64,000 nucleotides of DNA from Liolophura sinensis. Its lineage: Eukaryota > Mollusca > Polyplacophora > Chitonida > Chitonidae. The notes beneath the pieces are model-generated. The model was not told where the DNA came from. It searched no databases and saw only the letters and a list, made by a program, of their open reading frames with translations. The stretch is from contig NC_088304.1 of the NCBI RefSeq assembly GCF_032854445.1, forward strand, positions 19,915,704 to 19,979,703. Direction: 5' to 3'. Of this stretch, positions 57,095-64,000 are shown piece after piece. Position numbers and translations under genes: made by a program. The stretch's first letter is position 1, and each line of letters starts with the position of its first letter.

Positions 57095-57330
57095 AAAGGT
57101 TGGTATGTTACGCTAGAAGGCAATTGCAGAAGTTAACTTTGGAAAGCTAGACTAGACGGCAAGTGCACAAATTAACTTTCGTAAGCTACACCAGATGGCT
57201 GTAGACTGTGGTATTACCACGCTACATCAGATGGCAAATGGACAAGTAGACTAGATCATAACAGATGAACACGTATACTCCGATATTGCAATGCTACATC
57301 ATAAGAAATAGACAAGTAGACTCTAGTCTT
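57095..57330. repeat. Degenerate tandem repeat, about 39-bp unit, roughly five to six units
   Basis: Repeated ACGCTA-(C/G)A(T/A)C(A)AGATGGCAA(A/T)TG(G/C)ACAA blocks follow TATGTTACGCTAGAAGGCAA. Arm 1 has one equivalent block at 28655-28700 (TATGTTACGCTGGATGACAG, reverse strand). The array marks the outer boundary of arm 2. Confidence 0.55.
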
Positions 57331-57338
57331 CTATGGCA

Positions 57339-58135
57339 ATTACACAGATAATTCCTGGTCTGACATACTCAACGGAAGAAAGTACGCTCGGATCTGATCC
57401 ACTAGGTGCCACATGGAGAACTATAGGTTTAAGGTTATGATTTTACTTCGCTACATGACATATACGTATACATAACAGCTCCTGGATGGCATCGTACACA
57501 TGATAAAAGTTCCTCATGAAATCCAAACAGATCACTGTCCAAATTCTTATTCTTAATGGGTTGCTAATTTTCTTGCACACAAAAACCATTTTGCCACTCA
57601 TGAGCTGGTAGTCTGATAGAGAATCATATCCGATTTTGTAACAAAAAAATGTCGCATGGCAACAAGGAGTTCAAACGGTGGGTTTCTTTTTCTCGTGGTG
57701 GTACAGTTTGCTCAGTACATTTACATGTCTCTGTGGGAAATAAAGACAACCGTTGTTTCAGCAGCTAAAACAGAGCATTAGAAAATCTCCCATGAGGTGC
57801 CAGTCTCGCAAAAACTGAATCTGAGTACAAGTGACATTTGTATTCCTGAATTTTTCAAACGGCTCATGCAGCATTTACTGTCAGTACATGAAAAGAACCT
57901 CTAGTATATTAATTCCACCGACTTCACTTGTATTGGTCCTCATTGGAGAAATACTTGTATTTCTATCTCGTCTCGATAGATGAGAAAAACAAACTAACAG
58001 TTAAAAACCAGTCAGTCAATGTTTATTTACTTACAAGACCAGATATATCCAGCACATAAAAGGATAATAATACCAGTTCACCATCTGGAGGAAGATTCAA
58101 GATATCAAGGCTTTTTTCTCTCTTTGTTGGAAAAG
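57339..58135. other. Intergenic, no feature recognised
   Basis: No open frame, splice pair, recognised repeat or tandem structure is visible beyond low-complexity AT-rich sequence. Confidence 0.5.
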
Positions 58136-58137
58136 TA

Positions 58138-58185
58138 TGAATCTATGCGTCGAAACAGACATTCGTATACCTTTGGTTAATTTTA
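58138..58185 (-). repeat. Family C, 3' end only
   Basis: GAATCTATGCGTCGAAACAG and ACATTCGTATACCTTTGG. Confidence 0.6.
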
Positions 58186-59021
58186 AAAGCGATGTTCACA
58201 ACATCCCTTTGTTTTCTCAACGAATTATTTTCAGCCGCAAACGCTTACATGGACGTGCTCTTGTATTGACGGATGCTACGTGTGGAAAGAAAGTCGCAGA
58301 GAGGGTGATCGTGTGAAACCAACACCCCCGAGTTGTAACAGGCTGCTCCTAATCATACCTGGATGTGGGTGCATCCCGTTGAGAAATTTGGTCAATGGTT
58401 CACGATGACATTACATCGCCCTGGTAAATGTAACCCTGTTGTGATGGCACTGAGCGATATCGTAAGCGACTTAACCATCACACTTGTAACATCCTGCTAG
58501 CCTTCTTCACAGTCTCTACTAATCATCTATCTTTTTCAATTGTTCCATCAAAAGACAGTTATATTAAGATCTGTAAATCGTGAAAGGCATTTCTACTCTT
58601 GTACGTTTTACATCATTAACATTTGAATTGCAAAAGCTTCTTTTCGATGAAGCCCAGCAGTTGTGCTGTAGACCACCAACATACAGAAGTCCTTGTTGTG
58701 ATAAGCAATAGAGATGTATTTGTGAGAAGAAATGTTTTCCACGTAAATACATACGCGATTCACCTCCAGACTTACACAAGAAACACTTTCTTGGATCTAC
58801 TGAGAGTTTCGGAAGCGTTAAGTATCCACAGCTGGTGGAATTTCTGTATCATTAATGACCTTAAAAATCGTGCATTATTCGACGGACGTGTCTTTTTCTC
58901 ACACCCTGTCCCCATCCCCAATTCTGTCCCCAAACCATACCTTGTTGGGCCAAACTCGCTAAACAATTCATTCTTCTAGCCCTACTTTATTTCAGAAAGG
59001 ATGATATCTTTTGTGATGTGT

Positions 59022-59024
<3 letters not shown>
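58186..59024. other. Intergenic; weak unassigned open frame
   Basis: A 118-codon frame at 58623-58979 has no recognisable domain. A TTATTTTCAG acceptor at about 58233 is followed by a Cys-rich reading but has no partner exon. Confidence 0.3.

Positions 59025-59069
<45 letters not shown>
59025..59069. repeat. (TG)n microsatellite
   Basis: About 24 TG dinucleotides, preceded by TGTGTATG interruptions. It could form Z-DNA. Confidence 0.95.
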
Positions 59070-59189
59070 TTTCTTTAAACTTTTATATAACAAGCAAAAC
59101 TACAGAGCCGTAAAAGTGACATGGTGAGAGAAAAAATTTAAATAGAAAACATACACACACAACTTTCAAAGTGTCGGTTATGTTTTAAT

Positions 59190-59395
59190 AAGTCGTGCTC
59201 ACGAGATAATTGACCGAGAGAAAGGCACAATTATGTTGAGCGCACGAGATCTTTGTTTAGTCATGCGCACGACATAATAAAGATCTCGTGCACACGACAA
59301 CACAGGTCTCGTTCGCACTAAATATCTGAGCCTTTCTATTATCTCGTGCTCTTGAGGTCTTTATTCAGTCCTACGCACGAGATCGTTACCATTTA
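59190..59395. repeat. Palindromic CTCGTGC/GCACGAG repeat cluster
   Basis: GCACGAGATCTTT at 59242-59254 pairs perfectly with AAAGATCTCGTGC at 59279-59291. Further partial copies (TCGTGCTCACGAGATAAT, ATTATCTCGTGC, GCACGAGATCG) lie on both sides, giving several alternative hairpins within about 200 bp. Confidence 0.75.
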
Positions 59396-61049
59396 AAGAT
59401 TTATCAAACAAAACCTATACTGAATATTTAAAAGCTGTGTTGTTTTTTTCTATTTACTTTTTTTTTAACCACATCGGTTCCGTACAAAGCGTTCTACGAC
59501 TTGTAAATTTATTTCTGATACTGTTTATACCCGTATCGTATGAATAATTTATTATTTGTGAGACGTTATGCTTTTCTGGTTTTTACACGTTTTAAATTCA
59601 TTCGTAGCTTTTTTTTTATCTACAGCGAAGAAAATATTTAATATATAGTATAATATGTAATATTTAATATACATCAGGAAGAATTTGTTTTTGAAAGCAG
59701 AGGTAGAGACTTTGTGCGGGAGTACAAGGCAGTGCCTTACTCTGCTGTCCAAAGATCTTCTTTCAGGCTATATCCGGTAGTGTGTCATGACCATGCCATG
59801 ACCTACAGTTATCGGGTACGTCGTGATCAGATAACATAATTGCCCCCCATACTCTGGGTAATAACCTTTAACCTCAGTACTGCGTGTGTGTGTGCTGTCT
59901 TGTTTTACTTATTTACCTTCCTCAATCAATAACTTCAGACTCTGAACTCTGAAAACCTAATGACCTGTCCTGGTAAGTGTTACTTTGTGTGTTGAATATT
60001 CCTGTTATATTTTGGCCACGGGGGATTTTTGCAATACATCGTTTATAAATCGTCTTTGATGTAGCCGAGGCTAATATACACGCCAGTCACCATGGGGTAT
60101 GAGATGCCTTCAGCTCAGACAGTGGTGTGTACTTTTGAGTTATTGTTATAATGATATTGTATGATACATGTGATGACAACACAGCATTTGGAATTCTAAA
60201 CCAGTGACATCCCATGAATTACGATTAACATCACTGCATATGTTTAACCCAATTCTGCTTAAGCTATTTGGCTAGGGAGCGTGTAATTTGCCACTCATTA
60301 AGCATTTACAAGTTAGAGATATACCTTCTACAGTAGCGATGCGGGTTCAAGCGGGTATTTCCCGCCCATGCCACGTCACTTCCGGTTAATTGAATTGTGT
60401 CTTTACGCATTGATATATATCCAACTTAATTAGAAAGCGTATATTCTTCGTAGCCATAAATACATTGTATCATACTATATAGCATGTACCCGTACAAACA
60501 AAATATGCCAAATGTGGTAAATCTGCCTTTGGACATTCGAAAGCGTGCATGTCCAGTGTTTTTTTCACACAGGTCAAAGAGTTTCACCATTCATGCACTA
60601 TATAGCCCTATTATACACTGCCATTTTCAGCTTTACATTTTCAGATTTAGAGCCGTAACAGTTGTCATGTGACCTACAAGAATAGGGGAAATTGCACATT
60701 TTTGTGTTTTGATCGCAATTCGCGACAAAAATATACATCGCAGGACAAAAAAAGGCTGGGTTCGGGGTCAGGACATCATTTCAGCTCTATCGAATCAGCC
60801 GTTCAGGAGAAGATTTTTTTTAGGTTTGTCACAAAATCCAATATGGCCGCCAAGTCACGCGACCAAATATTTCCAAAAGCTAAAGGGCAAAACTTCAGAT
60901 TCTTCCCTAAAACATACTAAAGTTTCAGGAATGTACCTTTTGTCATTTTCTGAATTCCATTGCCATTTCTAAATGATTTGAACCCCTAATGAAACCCCCA
61001 ATTCATGTAAGTTAAGAAGAAGCTGCATTTCACTGGTAAAGTATGAACA
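59396..61049. other. Intergenic, mostly featureless
   Basis: Contains only the family-D scrap at 60180. An AATATGGCCGCCAAGTCACG patch at 60840 resembles 27150-27170 and may be a shared repeat. Confidence 0.35.
60180..60310 (-). repeat. Family D fragment (3' extension)
   Basis: ATTAACATCACTGCATATGT, TTAACCCAATTCTGCTTAAG and GCTAGGGAGCGTGTAATTTG, matching the reverse of 22640-22740. Confidence 0.55.
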
Positions 61050-61330
61050 TTTGTCAGCTATCACACTATGGTCGCTGCTCTGGTTTTAACCCCGTCTGCT
61101 GTTCGTCTTTAATTATATTTTATTCCTGTATACTCCAGGATTATGCTGGTGGATGAAACATCCACGAGGTCTGGCCCGTTCGCATTGTTTTATATGTCAT
61201 GACTGCACACCATTTACAGTAATTCTAGATCAGTGAATTAGATCTAGTAAACTGCAATCAAAATCACTGCATTTGTTTTTTTTACTTAATTCTGCTTAGG
61301 CCTTGGTGGGTTATAATTATCTACTTTTTA
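61050..61330 (-). repeat. Family D fragments, reverse, split
   Basis: TGTCAGCTATCACACTATGG, CGCTGCTCTGGTTTTAACCC at the left. AATCACTGCATTTGTTTTTT and TTACTTAATTCTGCTTAGGC at the right. Confidence 0.5.
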
Positions 61331-61440
61331 TAAGGACTTGGGTCACGTGACCTTTCTTCTCGAAAAATGGCGATCACGTCAAGTTTGGGCTAATTTTTAT
61401 GTTTCAACCCTGACTCGACACAAACTTGGCACACAAATGA

Positions 61441-61713
61441 TTTATTTATTTATTTATTTGATTGGTGTTTTACGCCATACTCAAGAATATTTCACTTATA
61501 CGACGGCGGCCAGCATTATGGTGGGAGGAAACCGGGCAGAGCCCAGGGGAAACCCACGACCATCCTCAGGTTGCTGACAGACCTTCCCACGTAAGGCCGG
61601 AGAGGAAGCCAGCATGAGCTGGACTTGAACTCACAGCGACCGCATTGGTGAGAGACTCCAGGGTCATTGCCCTGCGCTAGCGCGCTAACCGACTGAGCCA
61701 CGGAGGCCCCGCT
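61441..61713 (-). mobile_element. SINE family A, full length, with perfect 12-bp TSD
   Basis: GCACACAAATGA at 61429-61440 and 61714-61725. Complete head (GGCTCAGTCGGTTAGCGC) and (AAAT)n tail. Confidence 0.95.
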
Positions 61714-62275
61714 GCACACAAATGAATGGTGAATGAAAGAAAATGTTAAATTACATACGAATCGTTGGTAAGACACTAGAGAGTTGCTTTCCGCTTTCCT
61801 ACTAAAAGGATTCGAGTGACCCCTAAAACTAATCCTGTAATAAAAAACAGCATATTCTGTGCGGTGAAGCAAATTTTGCGATCATTAACAGTTCATGTTT
61901 GATGTTGCTTAAACGCATACAAAAGAATGTAAGCTGTTTCCTGCATGGCACGGCTATTTGTTCTAAGGGTTCTAGACTACAGACATAAATAACGGGTTTC
62001 CATGGCAACCGAAGATGACTACAAAAAGAGTTATAATGAGCAGTTAAGAGAAAATCATTTTTTAGCAGACGGGTGTGTTAATTTGCTAGATTTAATGGTT
62101 CACTGACACAGTGGCTTTGGTAATTGCAATTTCACCCCATCCTTCGGACCAGGAGTTCTCGATTCTTTAGCGTCAACCGTTACGGAGATCTCAGAGGCAG
62201 TATGGCGGACGACAGCCCTGTTAGGGTGATTGAAGTAGACTTATATAAAATCATTGGATTTTTTTTTGATTGGTG

Positions 62276-62396
62276 TTTTATTTATTTATTTGATTGGCGT
62301 TTTATTTATTTATTTATTTATTTGATTGGTGTTTTACGCCGTACTCAAGAATATTTCACTTATACGACGGCGGCCAGCATTATGGTTATTATGGTT
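62276..62396 (-). mobile_element. SINE family A, 3' end with repeated tail
   Basis: On the plus strand the element reads GATTGGTGTTTT, TTTATTTATTTGATTGGCG, and again TTTATTTATTTGATTGGTG, before TTACGCCGTACTCAAGAATA and the body, which stops at about 62386. Confidence 0.75.
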
Positions 62397-62462
62397 ATCA
62401 TTCATCCAAACAATCAACAAACTAATCTATCACTTAATCATTTATAAATCAATTACTTAATT

Positions 62463-62670
62463 ACCGCCTCGGTTGCCCATTGGTTAGAACGTGTGCCTCG
62501 AAGTCAGGAGGCCCTGAATCAACCCCGGTTAGGGTCATACCAAAGACTGATAATAGTACTTCTTACCACCTTGCTTGGAGCTCAGCAGCAAGACATTTGA
62601 GCAAGAAACAAGACTGGTTGGTCCGGTGTCGGTATGATGTGAGTGGGCATCTGTGCGACCACAGTCACAT
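62463..62670 (+). mobile_element. tRNA-derived SINE of a third type
   Basis: The head CCATTGGTTAGAACGTGTGC resembles an A box, and GAATCAACCCCGGTTAGGGT a B-box region. The body CTTACCACCTTGCTTGGAGC ... ACAAGACTGGTTGGTCCGGT is of a kind common in mollusc genomes. 3' end indistinct. Confidence 0.65.
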
Positions 62671-62674
62671 ACAT

Positions 62675-62770
62675 ACACCCAAGCAATGACGACAGTGTGA
62701 CATTTGGCACATAGTCAAATCTGTCACCCGTAGCAGGTGAAATACGACTTCTTGTCATCTCTTGGGCGGA
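62675..62770 (+). repeat. Family D fragment
   Basis: AATGACGACAGTGTGACATT and GTAGCAGGTGAAATACGACT. Confidence 0.5.
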
Positions 62771-64000
62771 CAATGAAAACACCCCGTTTCATTTCTCCCA
62801 GAAAATCAATTGGGCCTGAACTCGAAATGACAATCGATGATTTTAAATGTTTATGATCGCCGGGTGATCTTGTTCAGAATCTTCTAACGCCGACGACTGA
62901 CAAATGAGATAAATGACCAAGTATAAATCACAAAGAATACACAAAATCACAAGGATAGGATAGTTTACTGATTCTTTTCAAAGTTTCATCTGTGGGGGAT
63001 ATTTCAAAATTCTTTGCCAATATCCCCCAACGCAGATCTGGATATTCGGCGAATCTCACTACACTTTATCAGCATGTCTTGATTTTGGTGATATCTCAGT
63101 GATCGTATTTATTTGCTATTTCACGCAGTTTCCTAAAAACAAATTCTTTAAGTACATCCACTGGTAAGCTGTAACAGGTCCGCAAGATAAATCGCTTCTT
63201 TTTAGAGATTGGATGGCCACGAGTCGTACTGTTCTGCTGGACCCGAACCGACACATCTACATTTCATATCTCTGGCACATTTTACTATGACTATCGCTTT
63301 GCCTCGGTCCACATGGACTTGACACGACACACAGACATCATTTACTGGTTCATAATAGATATAATTAAATATGCCATTAGAATGGAAAGGTGCCGCACGC
63401 GCCATTTTAGTTAATTTCTCGCAAAAGGAAGAAAAAATGCTAATTTTTACAGGATCTTTTGTGAGACTATTTCAAGTATTCCTGCATTTGTCAATATTTT
63501 CACAGAAATTATTTCACCAAAAAGTGTTCATTCTTGGTTAAGGCTTAACAGCTCGTGCGGTTTTCGTTCCTGTGTCTTTGAAAATCCACGAATATTTCCG
63601 TGGTCTGATGCTATTCCTTAACAAGGAATCTTATTACGGACCTTATTTTATTGTGGTACCTTAACTCATACAGCTTTAGTGGATATTGCACAGGTTGATT
63701 AGGTAAGTAGGCGACGTCTACAATTGTTGTTGAACGATAACCTGACTGTCTAAATCAAAGCACGGTGTATGAAAACTCCTATTCGGAAATGTGCAGCTAG
63801 GAAAGTGAAGTCAACACTAGAACAACAGCAACATGTGTTTGCGAAATCAGTGGTTGTTACTGACCGCTCCCAGACTAAAATACTGCGACTCTGTTAGCCT
63901 GTATGTAGCCTAAAATGTCAAGGCCGTTTCCTCTTTGCTGTCCTGTGAGCGGAAGCATCGCTCCTGTGAAGTATACAGTGTACATGTGTACACCTTATAT
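62771..64000. other. Intergenic to the end of the window
   Basis: No gene, splice pair or repeat family recognised. Confidence 0.4.

Larger units (their letters stand above)
48640..57100 (-). repeat. Arm 2 of the large inverted duplication
   Basis: Reverse complement of arm 1 with the same order of anchors. Arm-2-only material includes 50.64-51.99 kb (holding a 39-bp minisatellite), the 38-bp minisatellite at 53.2-53.6 kb, the expanded 40-bp minisatellite at 54.85-55.62 kb, and a SINE at 52.88-53.09 kb. The divergence between arms is clearly visible, so the duplication is old and not an assembly error. Confidence 0.8.

Noticed and set aside
28640-57100. Polinton/Maverick or Helitron identity for the inverted arms
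   Set aside because: No polymerase, integrase, Rep/helicase or capsid-like frame and no diagnostic termini were seen, so no transposon class can be assigned.
58225-58330. Cys-rich possible exon after a TTATTTTCAG acceptor
   Set aside because: No convincing donor or neighbouring exon in a matching phase, and no recognisable domain.

Overview
This is eukaryotic, AT-rich, gene-poor DNA. It carries spliced exons with GT-AG borders, many short interspersed elements with tRNA-like heads and target-site duplications, decayed transposon genes, and many minisatellites. The SINE types (a tRNA-like head, a conserved body ending near TATTCTTGAGTACGGCGTAA, and an (AAAT)n tail), together with a C-type-lectin/PAN gene, fit a lophotrochozoan, most likely a bivalve or gastropod mollusc. 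That placement is inference. I found no bacterial genes, operons, rRNA genes, CRISPR arrays or functional tRNA genes.

Layout. 0-1.25 kb is an inverted paralogue of 27.3-28.65 kb. 2.1-4.6 kb holds a degenerate tandem repeat, a frameshifted pogo/Tigger-like transposase remnant and a SINE. 5-13 kb is intergenic, with an (AT)n tract, a 13-copy 37-bp minisatellite and a 24-bp minisatellite. 13.28-25.77 kb holds the only convincing cellular gene: six exons joined by five phase-compatible introns, encoding a C-type lectin-like domain, a stalk and a short PAN/apple-like domain. The 5' (signal peptide) exon was not found. Its introns carry a reverse-transcriptase pseudogene, a gag-like zinc-knuckle fragment between 116-118-bp direct repeats, and several SINEs with perfect target-site duplications.

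27.3-57.1 kb is dominated by a large diverged inverted duplication. About 28.64-37.37 kb (arm 1) matches the reverse complement of about 48.64-57.10 kb (arm 2), collinear over at least ten anchor points, with an 11-kb spacer. The arms have gained different insertions. Arm 2 has expanded minisatellites; for the 40-bp array at 54.8-55.6 kb, arm 1 still shows the single ancestral unit. 57-64 kb is intergenic, with palindromic CTCGTGC repeats, a (TG)n tract and more SINEs.

There is no multi-gene pathway here. The strongest signals are structural: the inverted duplication used as a natural before/after experiment for SINE insertion and minisatellite birth, and a lectin gene whose CTLD lacks the usual calcium/sugar-binding motifs. 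All alignments were made by eye, so percentages are deliberately not given and boundaries are approximate.
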